A DNA stretch of 64,000 nt from Amyelois transitella (GCF_032362555.1 NC_083506.1:7363501-7427500); one strand, 5' to 3'. Counted from the stretch's first letter, positions 1-13,965 are shown. The notes: generated from the sequence alone by a model not told the origin. Numbers and translations are program-made.

Positions 1-175
1 TAAAAAAATAAAGTTTTAAAAAATATCTTCATGATCGTAGTTACTTTGATCTAATCGGGTAGGTACGTCCTGATAAATGGAGGTCTTTTCTCAGTAACTA
101 AAAGAAAAGATTAATGTATGTTTGTAAACCAAAAAAGGTAAGTCTATAAATTATAAATGTATGTATCAAGACAGT

Positions 176-230
176 TGGCTCTGTTAACCCCGCAATGTAA
201 TAGATGTAATAATACGTATGTATAGGTATT
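176..230 (+). repeat. SINE-like family A, 3' tail fragment
   Basis: GGCTCTGTTAACCCCGCAA followed by a TATGTATA-rich tail matches the 3' end of the repeat seen complete at 30027-30283. Confidence 0.5.
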
Positions 231-782
231 AAGAAAAAAAGGATAAATCTCATATGCAAATAATTCTACAAAATCATTTTCAATAGAATCCCTAAGCCAA
301 AGATCGTTCGAGTAAGCATTGTCTGTCAATTAGGCATAAACAGATATGAATAATAAAAAAAAATCACGAGATAGAAAAACCAAAGCCACGTATGACAATG
401 TTTTATCGAAATGTTGAAACAGTCAAGGTTGTTTAGCACAGACGTAAAACATTACATTATCGGCTACGGTAAAAAAACTGAATAGCCTTGCTTCAACTGA
501 CTTTAAACCATGAACTCTCACTTTGCAGTACATCATTAATGAATCTAATGAAAGTTGTTGTTCGTCTTCGTCTGAATGGTGTAATGCAAGTACTTAGGTA
601 CATTACAATGCATGTATGTAACAAATTATGTAGGTACTTATGAATGTAACTAAGTAGTAAACATTGGCACTTAAAAATATTTAGTCTTCATGTAGATTAT
701 CATAATTTGTTATTTTAGGTTTTCATTGAGTAGCAGATTGTACATTGTACTTTATTCAGTATTATGTATAATATTAAACTTC

Positions 783-877
783 CTAGTAGAGCAGACTTCC
801 TTCAGTGTCTCAACAAAGGGTACCCATCAAAGCGTCAGGCTGGACATCATTGTCACCCCATACGACTACCTTTCCAG
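783..877 (-). pseudogene. Decayed duplicate of the ACSBG exon at 940-1049
   Basis: Eighteen bases (794-811) are identical to 951-968 inside the real exon, and similarity continues through the region encoding QPDAL. The copy has an extra T that breaks the frame, and GA stands where the donor GT should be. It cannot act as a drop-in alternative exon. It lies on the downstream (3') side of the intact exon. Confidence 0.75.
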
Positions 878-939
878 GTACTTATTGAAAAACAACATTT
901 ACGTAATCGATGAAATATAGAAATATTTTTAAAATTTAC

Positions 940-3900
940 CTGGTAGGGCGGACTTCCTTCAGTGTCTCGACAAGGCTGCCCTTCAATGCGTCAGGTTGCG
1001 CAAAGAACACCGTAACACCGTGTGACAGCGTCGTATAGATGTCCACTGCCTAGGAACATTTACTTATAATGTAAATATAATCCAGGTTAAGTTTAAGTAA
1101 ACTGACATTGGGAAAATCATTTAAGGCGTTTTTAAGTTCATATTTAGAGTAGTAAGCTACAAAAAATAACTCTAATTACGATTGCTACGAATGTCCAAAC
1201 AGCTACAAAAAGTTCTACAAATATTGAATTTTTTGACTTTGTAATAAGTTACTGTTAATTGGGAACAATCTCATCATCTGAAAAAAAAAACATCTAGTCA
1301 CCTACTTTTAAAAAAAGTGATTTTTTTTCATGAAAGATTTATCTATTAATGACGAAGGGGCACTGAATAGCATGCATAATTAAAAAAATCTGCGTCAATA
1401 ATGCAGTTATAGAGTTCGACATGTGTGTTTAATGAGATAAGTATGTAGGTATAATATGTAATCAAGTCGTTAAAATTAAACAATACGAAATATGCAGTCG
1501 ACAGAACACAATAAGAATGTGTTTCAGATTAATGAATATCTACAGATTTATTCAACAATGAACTAAATTATACATTAGCTGCCAATGTCAATCTCATGGG
1601 CATGGTATTTATCTACGTGACAATGCAGGTGGTAGGTACTATAATATTCAGTCTTCAGGTCAATCAGCCTTCAGGTTTCTGAGTTCCCATCGCTAGCTTT
1701 GAATTTTTAAGCGTGATTTCGCCAATGCAGTCGTTTAGTAATATGCATATAGATTAAAAACACTTTCTCATAGAAAATAATTTAAAATCCGTTTAAAGAT
1801 CTTGTTTCATTTCAAAATACAATTCAAAATTTCTTTATTCTGTATGATATCAAATTTTTATGTGGAAAATATTGCGACCGTAGCCAGTTCAGGATCGTGG
1901 TCGTATGCGCATGTCGGACTCCTCTCCAGAAAGGTGAGGATGAGGACGCAAGCTGGGCCTAAGCATCAAGGAGAGCGTCACGAGTCGCTCAGCCAGTGGT
2001 TATAGCTTTATAGCAAAGAATTGTTTCGGCCTGAGCGATACAGTTGAAGTTACCATATTAGGTAAATATTAATACTTGTTGATTTCGAACACGTGTTCGA
2101 CACATCCAACCGACTCATTCGCTCTAAGCATTCCACAGAAAGTATTACAAGCCTTACGTAGATATGTTTGTTGTTATATCGTTTATCGCTTATTATGTAG
2201 GGATAATGTAAGGATAGTTTATTAAGAATCCTTCCTATTTGTTAGTAGGTTACACGAGTCTCTCTGCCTGCCTGGCCAACTGAGTGAGCGTCACATACCT
2301 ACGACTTTCACATTGTCATGCTACAAATCCTACATACATACATGTTTCTGTTGTTATCTGTTGCTTGTTGATTGATACTGTACCTATGTAAGAATAATTT
2401 GCTATAAACAATCCCACTATACCTGTGCGGCGACGTGTGACAGTGGCAAAAATGACACGAGTCGCTCGGCCAAAGGTTGCAGATCACGCACGCGCTCGCC
2501 GATAGAATGAGCGTCCCACGTCAAGTTGTCGTGTGACAACATCACCGCCTTGGGAGCGCCCACCGTGCCAGACTGCAACGGAAATTGCTCAGGTCAATCG
2601 ATACACATGTCAAGGTTTAGATATTTCTAGCTTACCTAGTTCAGGGTTTAATATAACGCATGTTTTTTGTAGTTATGGATAATAGAGTTCTAGTCGATCT
2701 AATTGGCATACCTAAGTATGTCAGAAAAGTGTCATGTGGTTCCCGGAAATTTGGAATACGACCATTCTTTACCTATGCCATGGATGTCGTAAAAGTCGAC
2801 TATTTGTCGTATTAGGAGAATGGCTATTAAACTTGAGATTCTTCTTGTAGGCGATGAGCTAGCAACTTGTTACTGTTTTAATTTCAATTCCATCATTAAG
2901 ACATACAGCTGAACGTGCATTATTTTCAAGCCTTTTGGCTCTATCTATCCCGCAATGGATATAGCCGTGATTTTATATATCTTATAATATACATGTCTGT
3001 ACTGGAGGTATGTATGCCAGAAGGAAATAGATAAGTTTTAGGTGGATATTCTGAGTTTTTAACTCCAATATTATAATCAATAATAAGCTTAATACAATAA
3101 TAAAGGAATGAATATTTTCGCCTATGACTGACCCGCTTAATTTGGCTTATATTGAATAAGACTATTAACATTTTATTATATTTTTTTTAGATAAGATACT
3201 TTACTTTATATACGACTATAAATAAAGGTTATGATAAGGGACCTTGATATGGTCGAATTAATTTATTATTTCACCGGACTAAGGCGACCACCTTGTGAAG
3301 AGCATGACACTGCGATATAGTAGGAAAGGCTACATATAATTTAATAAAGATAATGCACACATACAGTGTAAACCAAAGTACAGCATTCATTGACAGCGAT
3401 GTTTTTGAGAACTTTATCCAAATGTGTGTCCGGTTCTTTAGCACCAAGTTCCAGGATCTGCTCCCACTGTAATCAATAAATAACAGTGTTGTTAAGCTTT
3501 GGATCCCATTAAAATGAACTAAAAGTATGGTAAGAGATCATATAAACTTTATTTTTCAATCAGTTATCAATTAAGTATATGTTAAAAACTATAATAAACT
3601 AAAACTTTACCAAAGAAAAAATACATACATACATACATACATAAAATCACGCCTCCTTCCCGGAGGGGTAGGCAGAGACTACCTCTTTCCACTTGCCACG
3701 ATCTCTGCATACTTCTTTCGCTTCGTCCACATTCATAACTCTCTTCATACAAGCTCGGCGGTTTCGGGTACTTTTGACCTGACCCTTTACCAGGACGTCC
3801 TTAATTTGATCAAGATACGTTCGTCTAGGTCTTCCCACTCCGACCTTTCCCTCCACACACTCCTTGTATATCTGCTTAGTCAACCTGCTTTCATTCATCC

Positions 3901-6900
3901 TCTCCACATGACCGAACCATCTTAACATACCCTTTTCTATTCCTGTAACTACATCTTCTTTCACATCACAACATTCCCTTATCACGCTGTTCCTTATCCT
4001 GTCACTCAATTTCACACCCATCATACTCCTTAACGCTCTCATTTCCACTGCATTTATTCTGCTTTCATGCTTCTTTTGCCATACCCAACTTTCACTCCCA
4101 TACATTAATGTCGGGACCAACACGCCCCTGTGCACAGCCAGTCGAGCCTTTTTGGATAGTTTCTGACTGCTCATAAAGGCATGCAAAGCTCCATTCACCA
4201 TGTTCCCCGCGTTCACTCTCCTTTCAATATCACTATCATACTTAAAATAAAGAAAAAATAAATGTTAATAAACAAGTAAATTTGTAAATTTTACAATCCC
4301 TGCACAGTGTCAATCTGCAGGAGTATGTCCTGTTATTGTGTTAGAAGATCGCACTCTAACAGACTCAATACGTGTAGTTATTTATTATATTGTAGGTAAT
4401 TACTTTTTTATTATTATACTGCATACACGTTTAAGTGATGCGTTAAAGAAATACACGTTAAAGAAATAAAATGCGTTAAATTAAATTATCCAAGCATCTT
4501 TAAAACTAAGACTATCTTTTGCGCATAACTTTCCAAGTATAATTTTGTACCATCTTATTATTCCAGGCAAATCCACAACTCTTACTTAAATGTTATTCCT
4601 ACTAGTCACTGCCTACATATTCATCGTTAGGTAGTAGAGATCTTTGCTTAATAAACATGTAATATGTTATGTAATACATGGAATGTACTAATATGTTATG
4701 GATGAAATTTAAACACAATTGAAATTGTGTTTCAACATTTAGATTGAAGAAAAGAAGCATACATTGAAAACACCAACAGATGTCAATCTTGCATCCAAGG
4801 CTATTAACCAGTTTGAGCTAATTTCATACAACTTTAGGAAATGAGGTTATGACAATGACCGTTTATTTTACGACGATAATTAGGTTTGAGTAAGTACTAT
4901 ATTATGCAGATAAGATATGTAGGATTCCGACAACGTTATCAAATAATGTCTATGTCTCATCCATGTTACATAATTCCTTATTTTTGTTTCTCTATCTATA
5001 ATCCAATACTTTGGTACGGAAACTAAACAGGCAGTATTTTTCATAAATCTGTAAAAAATAATATCGTTTTTCTACCTACCTAAAAAAATGAATTTCGTTT
5101 AGGGTCCTCTTCCTGTGCATAAGTATAATATAATATTATTGTATTGGGACATGCGTACCAGCGTCCATACATGTAGTAATTTATTATCTAATCACACACA
5201 TTTGACCCCAAGTCACAAATCACGTTGTGACCCTGAGGGAACTACTATGTTATAATTTATATCATTTTAGTTTAAAAATAAACAATATTCTACTACTCGT
5301 AAATAAGTGCCATAGGTATCTAAATTACAATTATATAAGTATTTATAAAAAGTCTGTATATCTACGACATATCTTTTTGTTATGATTTTTAAATAAGGAC
5401 ATCAATATGTTTTTATAAGTTAATTATAATACCTATCATACATTAATTTATATGCAATGTGAATGAACGAAAATGTGATAATTAAGTTACAATAATAGCA
5501 TAACATGAAATCAGTAGTTTAATATAAGTCAGTTTCTATTTTATTATTAAATGCTCGTTGAACTCTACAAGTGAATCCATAAAAATGACGTACCGTATAC
5601 AGTCCAGGTATAGACGTATCGACTGGCGCCTCCCATTGCACCAAGACCTTCAAATGTGGCAACCTGCTTCGCACAGCAAGGATTTTATCCAACTGCTTCT
5701 TGTCCTGGACCACGCAAATGTTGGCCCGAGACGACTGCAGGCAGTGGAAGCATGCTTCTGCCGAATTCGTAGTATAGATGCCCGCAGCGAACCCACTGCG
5801 CAGAAGAAAAAGATCAGTTGAGTTCAATTTTATATGATAAAGTTATTTGAAAGATCATTTAAATGTAGCATTATATGCCTAGTTATTATTTAAGTGGAGT
5901 CGTATAATTCATATAGAAAAATTATCTCACAGAAGCTTACAAAATTCAGTGATGCTTAATAAGATTAACATTACATACCTATTTTATCATTTTACGAAAA
6001 TAATAAAACATTCATCCTTATTTTTTCCTTATTCGCTGATATAAACGGTTTTTTTAAATAACTTTGAAACAGATCATTCTTTTTCCACTAAGCGTGGTGT
6101 AACGTGACTCAATCTGTGCAATGCGAAAGCAGATAATTTTGATTAGACATTATTGGCCACGGAAAAACCGCAAGCAATTAGTTCATCAGATTGATAAGAC
6201 CAAACCAACTTTAGATTTCGAGAAATTGATTTGTAAGTAAGTATCTTAGAAATATCATCAAGATATTAACGATACTAAATAAAACTATTTGTATTTAACT
6301 ACCTACGAAGAAAAAATGTACAATATTGAGAAATTAACTGTAAGGACATAACAAGTAAGCAGAACATAATACAGAAAGATTCCTCAGATTATAAAATATA
6401 GAAATAATAAGATGCTAATTACAAAGCTCAGTTTAAAAGAAGACAGATCAATTTCTCACCCTGCGTGTATAGCCGCTAAGTCTGCAATAAACCATTGTTC
6501 AGTATTGAATCCGATGATGGCTACGGAGTGATACCTCTCTAAACCCAACTTTAGGAACGCCTTCGCTACAGTTCTTACACGCTCCTGATATTGCCTGGAA
6601 AATATTATTATTTAAACAAGTGATAATTGATACGTACATAACTACTTACTAGTATTTAACTATAAATATGTTTGCAGATAGCACGCTAAAATTACGTAAA
6701 CAAACGTGAATGTAGCACGTTAAAAACAATCTGTATCTACCTACGTCAGATGTTCATGACCAAAGTCTAATGATTATTAGAAAATACAGATAAAATAATA
6801 ATCAACTAAACATAAATCTGCATTTAAAATAAAATACAAAATCTTGGGAAATAATTGAAATTTTCAGCGACAAACTTGCTTTAAATCACGTCAAAAAGTA

Positions 6901-9900
6901 TTTCAATACTTGTCTCCCATTTAGGTACACTCACTTGTATGTAACTTTGTGCCATTTCCCATCTTCTTTTTTAGATGCTAATGCTATACCATCAGGGTAT
7001 CTTGCTACTGTTCTACTAAGGAGGCCTGGGACTGATATAGGTGGTTCTCCCGCTACTCCCCTGTGTTCAACCCTTAATTTAACACATCCTTCTGGCGTAC
7101 AGGTTGTGTACTCACTAGCCGGTATCACCTGGTCGGGGCCTGAAAGCGATTGCGTGTTAACTTCAGTATAATGAGTGAGGAATGCGGCAGCTACATTTAG
7201 GTCAGCCAGTTTATTAGTGTGTGGTAATTTAATTTTTCTTTTTTAAACACTTGGGTCGCGTTGAAGTACTTATACTTTTCTAAGACAAAAGCGCCAATTT
7301 TATTTAATGTTAAATAAGACAGGTAGGATTGATTTGATTGATAAACCCAGCATTATGTGGGAATTGAACCCAGGACCACCCGCTGCAAAGCTAGTCCACA
7401 CTCACAAATTTACTAATTCTCAATACCGTATTATATTATAGAGAATAATAAAGAAGATTAAAGTAAAGGTTCTAAACCTTCAATTGAGAAAAAAATATAT
7501 TTTTCCGTAGTGTACATCGGTATGTTGTATGTATTTCTGTTCGACATGTCTGATATATTTGTGTAGATACGTGTTATAGGCACCTAGTACCTACATTAAC
7601 CAAAACGTGATAATAGGATATTAACACAGGGTAGGTATCTATTGTTTATAGTTTTATTTTTAGTTATTGGAAATCCCCATCCTCTAAAACAACAAGGCAA
7701 TTTAATTATAGAAATGAATAAATCACCGCCGATAATACATACTTGTTCGTTCTTAACTTTAATTTTTTAAATAAGTAATATAGAATTTTACATGGAGATG
7801 TTATTTTCAGATATACTCCCAACGCTTAAACTTTACCAAAAATAAAATTCATTCAACTTGATACTAAAATTTGGATAAATATGGAACTATTCTTTAGGTC
7901 ATGTCTTCATAATTGAATTTTGGCTTACTAAAATATAGCTTTAAAAATATCCTGTTAATTGTTATATGATCGTTTTTCGTACATCCCAGTCTACTAATAA
8001 AATAATGATAACACAATTAATTTATGTAACCTACGTCGGTTAGTTCGGTCACGCTAAAATGACTGAATGCATGACGCGTTACGAGGTCCATATAATTGTT
8101 TGAAACACATAAAAACGTATCTAAACCAGATATAAATTATTTAATTATATTTGTATGTCATTTGAGAATAATAATTATAATTAGAGTGGTTAGAATTCCC
8201 ACTAAACTGGAGCACCTTTGTAACAATAATAATATTGTATCGTTATACGCGACAAATAACACAGATTATAAATTAGATAGATTTATAATTTTAGAAGTTT
8301 TCCGTGTAAATAAGAGTAATAGATATCTTTGCCTACTTCATGACACAAAATTAAGTAAGTACCTACATATTTTAAGTAAGTAGGATTAGTGGAACCACAT
8401 AAGTCTACGCTTTAGATGAAAGATTTAAAGGGCTAATTTGTAGGAATTTATGAGATAAGAAATTATTTCTAGGTCTGAATATAAATAGACAACAATACCA
8501 ATATACCAACTGGCATATTGGTATAAGACGATTTTTTGTTTGGCACATTCGACTAGTCGAACGAAAAACATCTAAACTTGGCACCCTCAATTTGTGATTA
8601 TGTCTGGTATAAAAAATAGGTTATAGTATAGCTTACACTTGAGCATGTAAGTGCTTAATTGGGATGTTACCATTGTTATAGGAATCTCTGTTTGTCACGC
8701 CATTGGGCACGTGCATTTTGTTCACTTTTACTATTTCTTCGCCGTTCTCCACGATGACCGTCGTGCTTTCCTAGAAATATAAAAAACTGAACAATTTTTA
8801 TCACAAGATTTATCTTCACATAAAAGTCTTATGAGTACTTAGGCAACTTTTAGTATTTAGGTACTTTTAAACATAATTCGACTAATATTTATTTATTTAC
8901 AAAATAAGGTACATAAGAATAATAATACAAAAATGTTCCTTTACTGATTGATGATTATTGACTGACAAGAAATCCAAATCATGAACTATTCTGTGCGCAG
9001 AAAGTTAAAATTTTGTATATACCTAAGCAAGTTGGTACCTATATTTCTTATTAGAAGGAAGGGAGAACTCATAGAAGATCTACAGAATTTCCGAAGGCAA
9101 AATAATTTTAAAAGCAAGTAGGTACACCGTGACCGAAGTTAAATACTGTTTTTGTATGATATCGAACAAGACAAATGAATTATATTGGTATTATAATGGT
9201 AGCTATGTGGAAAATAACGCTATCCTGCGAAGGTTTACGTGATAACGGCACATGGCGATGTCTTGACTAGATTTAAGTAGCTTATAATTATTTTAATTGC
9301 GGCTACAACAATCGTAGACGCAAACTAGCGTGACTCTTGATTTCTTAACAACGTGCAACTTGATGCAACTGCATTCAATTTGTCAATGGACGCATGCTGA
9401 TATTATATAGGTAAGTACCTATGTAAGTATTTAAGATTATTACTGTTATAAATCATATTTACATAGGTACCATGTATTAAATCTTTTTATGGATATACTT
9501 TGTAAATTTTATGTATTTTTGCGAAGCAAGGGAGTCAAGGATGATATGCCTTTTAAATAAGAAAGGCTACTGATATCAACAAAAGTATGACCTCCCCAAC
9601 CTTTGCATGGGAACCTTACTCATATTTATCACGGTTACACATTCAGTTGCTTGAATGGTTCAGTTGCCGGAACTGTTTCCTCACAATGTTTCCCTCTCTA
9701 TAAGAGCATTGGTTAGCACTCAAACTAATTTTCATAACTCAGAAAAGAGTCATTGGCACATGGCCGTAGCACTGTAACAGCATGACATACCTTACAGTAT
9801 CTAGGTATTTATCGTAATTTTACTAGACGAGTTGGACACAAGATCACCAAAAGTGGTAGAAGAGGAAGAAGCCTTAATCAAAGACTGGAATTTCAAAAGC

Positions 9901-12900
9901 CCACCACCATGATGCAATTTTTGGTTTATAATAATTACTAGAGGCCGCCCGCGACTTCGTCCGCATGGAAACCCTATCAATCCCGCGGGAACTCTGGGAT
10001 AAAAAGTAGCCTATGTGTTATTCTGGGTCTTCAGCTACCTACATACCAAATTTCATGGTAATCGGTTCAGTAGTTTTTGCGTGAAAGAGTAACAAACATC
10101 CATACAAACTTTCGCCTTTATAATAGTAGTAGGATATACATTTTAAGAACTGTGTTGTTTAGCTATACCTACAATAAAATTAAACAGATAAAGAGAATTA
10201 CTTATATAAGATAACGACGAACCGAATAAGTAAAAATAAACAGGACGTAAAGGTAATAAATTATTATAGATTATGTTTAGCCATGACAAAGTTTATCAAT
10301 ATTATTTGTTCATTTGCACTAGGGATGGAAAGCGCAAATTTATTTTTAAGCTTCGACTTCAAATCATCTTATTTTGGAAACCAATGATGGACATTTCTTC
10401 GACAGCAAATAAAACCAAGCAGGGTTAGTACTTGTTATTATCCGGTGTAACCAGTTTTAGTTCATAAAAGGCTAAATATAAGACCAACAAGAGGCTTAAA
10501 AAGCTTCTTTATGTTGGTGCATTGCACTGTTATCTGCTAATGTAAACACTCTTTATAACAAGTAGTGTTTTAATTAATGAATTTTCGCTACGTAGGTAGC
10601 AATGTCGATTTTTACAGCATTATCACGCTATTCCTACGTTTATTAGAAAAAGTCTTGCAGTAGGTACCTATCATTACTATCAATCACAAGTTTTCAATTT
10701 CATTTGGGGCGAACTCAATCCTCCCAAAGTTTCCGTGCCTATTACTTATCTAAATCTTTTTCGAATTTATTTATTTTTTTCTTCGCAGTGACTACCCTCT
10801 CTTTATGTAATAAAATTATTAAAATTAAAAAATATGGTTGTTCAACCTATGGTAACGGTAGAAGGTACAGCAAACATGTTTACGTCCGTCAACCACGCCG
10901 TCTCGCCGTGGTTCGTGGTGAAAGTTAGTGGATCTAATGACGTAATGACCCTACCTAAATATTCATAGAAAATATACTTTCGTTTTGTTTATTTTAGAAT
11001 TATTATTGTAATGCATACACCGACCCGCCAAACTATACTAAGCCTTATTTACTATTTACCTGTTATACCTTTTCATATTATATCTTTTCAAGGATTCAAT
11101 AGAGACTTAGGTTGTTCAAGATGATATACTATAGATGAATATTGCATTAGTAGTCATTTTAGAAGTCATTTCACGACATGATCCAAGTTAGATTAGATTA
11201 CCCTGACAGAGTTGAAAGAGTCTGGTAAAGGCACTGTGCAGTATAAACCACAATAATATAAGTTTTAAGCAAAACATTAGTATCTGGGTACGTATCTGGA
11301 TTGGAAATTTTGTATTGTAGGTACAAGTTATCCGAGTGTCATAGAGTTATCAATGGGTTAGGGTCATGGATGACAATGACTTACTGAGATCGTTCTTACA
11401 GCAACAGTCACGTATATATTTTAGTAATTTTGAGATAAACTAAACTGGTGAATATTAATATAAGTGGCATAGGTTTTGTGGGCGATGTGTTTCAAACCGG
11501 AAAAGTGTTTTATCAACGTTAAAATAAAATGTTTTTTTTAACCGTTTATTAGAATATATTATAAGAGAAGACCTATTTCAAGTTTGTGTGTGAGTTTAAC
11601 ATCGTATTCTAAACTCTATATAGGTACCTACTTTCAAAGCCATATCGAGTTTTGTAAATGTCTAATGGATAATTTGAAGCTGGGATACGAATTGCAGAGG
11701 ATATTTTTTTGCAATGTGTATTCGTGACGCTAACGTTCACTGATCTTGGCTTGTTGGTGGGTAATGATAAGATAATGCCACGATAACAGTGTCCGCTTTG
11801 AGGTGGTTTATTACCCGCGCAAACTGTTATAATTAACGATACAAAGATGGTTTGACAATATGCTTAATATCCGTTTTCTCGTTACCAGATTTAATTTCGA
11901 ATGTCTTAAATGTAAAATGAATAAGTATTAGCACCTTTCATTTATCCCTACCATAGAGGAAATATGACTTTACATAGTATTTTTCAGTCAAATGTCTAAA
12001 AAAACTATATCTAATAAAAGACTTAGTCCAAAGTTCTTTTACAACTACAATGTAACATTATTGATCTACAAGTAAAATGCCAAAAAAAAAAATAACCAAT
12101 TGTAAGATGAATATAAATATAGTATATTTTTTCATTATTCGAGGATGAAAAAAGGGGCGAGGTTTTCTTTCATTTACTATCAAATAAACAATTCAGCGTA
12201 TAGTGTAAGCTGAAGAGTTTGTTTGTTTGAATGCGCTAATCTCAGGCACTACTGGTTCGAATTGAAAAATTATTTTTGTGTTGAATAGACCATTTATCGA
12301 GGAAGGCTTTAGGCTATATAACATAACGCTGCAACTATTAGGAGCTATTAAATAAAGGAGAATGTGAATAAAATCGGGGCAAATTATTCAACCTCGAGGG
12401 CTTCAATGATGCCTAAAATAACTATTCCACGCGGACGAAGTCGCGGGCACAGCTAGGCAATAAATATATTGGTAGGTTCCTAGTTTCCTCTTGAAATATA
12501 CTGATGATGATGACATGCTTTTAAAAATGATTGTGTTAGAAGTATTACTGTATTTTAAAATTCCTTTATTACTCGTACCTATATAGTACGTAAGTACATA
12601 CCTATCCTTAGATACTAATCTTTATTTAAAGTAAGAAGGTACTCTATATTTAGTAAAACCGATCAAGTCTTGAAGATTATGTTAAATTAAAAGGTGATTA
12701 AATCATGTCTCTAAGTCTTCATTAAATAGGCAAGAGCTTGAATGCCTAGTCAAGATCAATTTGCCGATTAGTGCATCCATGCAGAAAGTACACTCTTATG
12801 ATAATTTCGGGTGCGGTCAAATAACGGCTGATAACGGGCCATTGGCCCACTGGCTATGCTAATGTTCCATTTTCATATAATGACACGGGCAGCGTACGGC

Positions 12901-13944
12901 GCATGCCGACCTATGCCGAAAATAGTAGAGCAATAGCATATGCTAAGATTCAAGTGCGTGAATACAATGTTTATCATTTATTTTGGTAGGTGCAGTGAAC
13001 ACTAGCCAGGTATGCATTAAGGCGCTAAATAAATTCGCGAAGTATTCAAATCATAGTAAACATAGGAATAAAACATACTTATAAATGTTTTAATACATAC
13101 CTCTATCATTTAAATCGGCAAATCTTTATTAAACTTCACAAAGTTAAATAAATTGCAAAAAATTTAAGCGTTGTTCATCTCATCTAATATTTGCTGTTAA
13201 GTATTTATGCCCGACTTAATTCACCGCACTGAATATCACTAAATTTAATCATTTTTACTAGTAGAGACGCGCTCTATGACCCTGTGTAGGTCGCCACGTT
13301 ACGGAAAACACAGTTTTCTGCGACCGAAGCAAAGCAACTGCGACAGCCAACTGGCGACTTGCCTACAAGCGCTTACGTATGCCGTCTATCGAAATAATTT
13401 TTCCTCCACCTTAGGCTACAGTTTCATTAGACTCATTTTCCAACAAAATAATCCACCTTTTTGTTAAGGTAGACTGTACAAATCATACGATATACGTGCA
13501 TGGGATTAAAGTTCGCTTCATCCTATGAGTTGATGGCATAGAGTTAATGTAATGAGTAAAATATAAAATAAGATAGTAATTAATTTATCTGTAGAATAAT
13601 GCACCTAATCTATTAATTTAATAAGGTTTAGAACTTAAATTTTACGTCATTAATTATCTACTCATATCACTTTATTCAATTGTTTAATAAAAAAATACTA
13701 TTTATTTAATTAAGAATGTTTATAAACGAGACAAATGACACAGATTTACTTAAGTAGGTACTGATATTTGATTAACCATGGAAGTAAATAAATATATAGT
13801 CAAATTAGGTAAGTACTAGTTTCTTCATCTAATTAGAAGCTTTATATGAAACTAAGACTGTCTAACATGATTTAACATTTAGAAATTTACCGTGTTCTGT
13901 TTAAGTTCCTGATCCATCCTGAAAGTCTCCTCCGGCACACTCAT
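940..13944 (-). CDS. ACSBG2: Long-chain acyl-CoA synthetase, bubblegum (ACSBG) family, 5' part
   Basis: It activates long or very-long-chain fatty acids to acyl-CoA through an acyl-AMP intermediate. Eight coding exons read in transcript order: 13891-13944, 8671-8770, 6935-7139, 6460-6594, 5594-5795, 3365-3466, 2423-2572, 940-1049. All phases close, giving about 352 residues of a family usually 650-750 long, so the C-terminal half lies beyond the left edge. Residues [19 protein letters not shown] and [11 protein letters not shown] are typical of ACSBG. The adenylate-forming P-loop spans an exon join: TLVYT then [16 protein letters not shown]. It continues into [10 protein letters not shown] and [19 protein letters not shown]. 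The start is the first ATG after an insect initiator. Exon 2 has two possible donors; only the upstream one (AATG|GTAACA at 8670) keeps frame with exon 3 ([13 protein letters not shown]). Which insect paralogue this is (bubblegum or heimdall type) cannot be told here. Confidence 0.93.
1905..1965 (-). repeat. Interspersed repeat family B, fragment
   Basis: GACTCCTCTCCAGAAAGG and the bases after it are the reverse complement of the 'TTGGAGAGGAGCC' core seen at 34928-35118 and 40968-41225. Confidence 0.4.
2733..2980 (+). repeat. SINE-like family A, near-complete copy
   Basis: It begins near TGTGGTTCCCGG and contains ATGGATGTCGTAAAAG and GGCGATGAGCTAGCAAC. It ends CTATCCCGCAATGGATATAG..GTGATTTTATATA. 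It lies in the ACSBG intron between the exons at 2423-2572 and 3365-3466. Confidence 0.65.
3618..4240 (-). mobile_element. 3' end of an RTE-like non-LTR retrotransposon with intact C-terminal reading frame
   Basis: An open frame of about 190 residues encodes the region C-terminal to a reverse transcriptase. It includes [30 protein letters not shown] and [11 protein letters not shown] motifs and ends [13 protein letters not shown]. It stops just before a (TATG)n tail. No frameshift is seen, so the 5'-truncated insertion is fairly young. It lies inside an ACSBG intron, in the same orientation as the gene. Assignment to RTE rather than a related clade rests on remembered moth elements and is tentative. 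Confidence 0.85.
4241..5593. other. ACSBG intron sequence, no feature recognised
   Basis: AT-rich sequence with short homopolymers and one small palindrome (AAACACAATT..AATTGTGTTT, about 4711-4732). I see no coding potential on either strand. Confidence 0.5.
7140..8670. other. ACSBG intron sequence, repeat-like patch only
   Basis: About 7345-7425 contains TGGGAATTGAACCCAGGACC, a phrase common in moth interspersed repeats but too short to assign. Nothing else is recognisable. Confidence 0.35.
9586..9785 (+). repeat. Interspersed repeat family B, 3' part
   Basis: Contains GGGAACCTTACTC, GCATTGGTTAGCACTCAAACT and GTCATTGGCACATGGCCG. The same order is found in the copy at 40968-41225. It lies in the first ACSBG intron. 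Confidence 0.6.
9938..10134 (-). mobile_element. Short non-autonomous Helitron
   Basis: On the minus strand it starts TCCTACTACTATTATAAAGG, preceded by A. It ends ..GGACGAAGTCGCGGGCGGCCTCTAG, followed by T. This is the TC...CTAG between A and T expected of Helitrons. At 197 bp it has no coding capacity. Confidence 0.8.
10135..13890. other. Rest of ACSBG intron 1
   Basis: AT-rich apart from the Helitron ending at 12456 and a small inverted repeat AACCACG..CGTGGTT (about 10889-10915). No exon or RNA gene is supported. Confidence 0.4.
12195..12456 (+). mobile_element. Diverged non-autonomous Helitron
   Basis: The interior includes GTTTGTTTGAATGCGCTAAT and CATTTATCGAGGAAGGCTT. The 3' end is GGACGAAGTCGCGGGCACAGCTAG (ending 12456). 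It is related to the copy at 43535-43800. The 5' end has decayed, so the start is approximate. Confidence 0.65.
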
Positions 13945-13965
13945 ACTCTCTGCGCGTGCTGTAAC

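Noticed and set aside
8641..8670. Longer version of ACSBG exon 2 ending HLHAQ with donor near 8636
   Set aside because: None of the donors there joins exon 3 in frame; the donor after AATG at 8671 gives the expected [13 protein letters not shown].
10704..10928. Plus-strand 74-codon frame with a basic tail
   Set aside because: No recognisable family, no splice or start context, and it lies in the ACSBG intron on the opposite strand.
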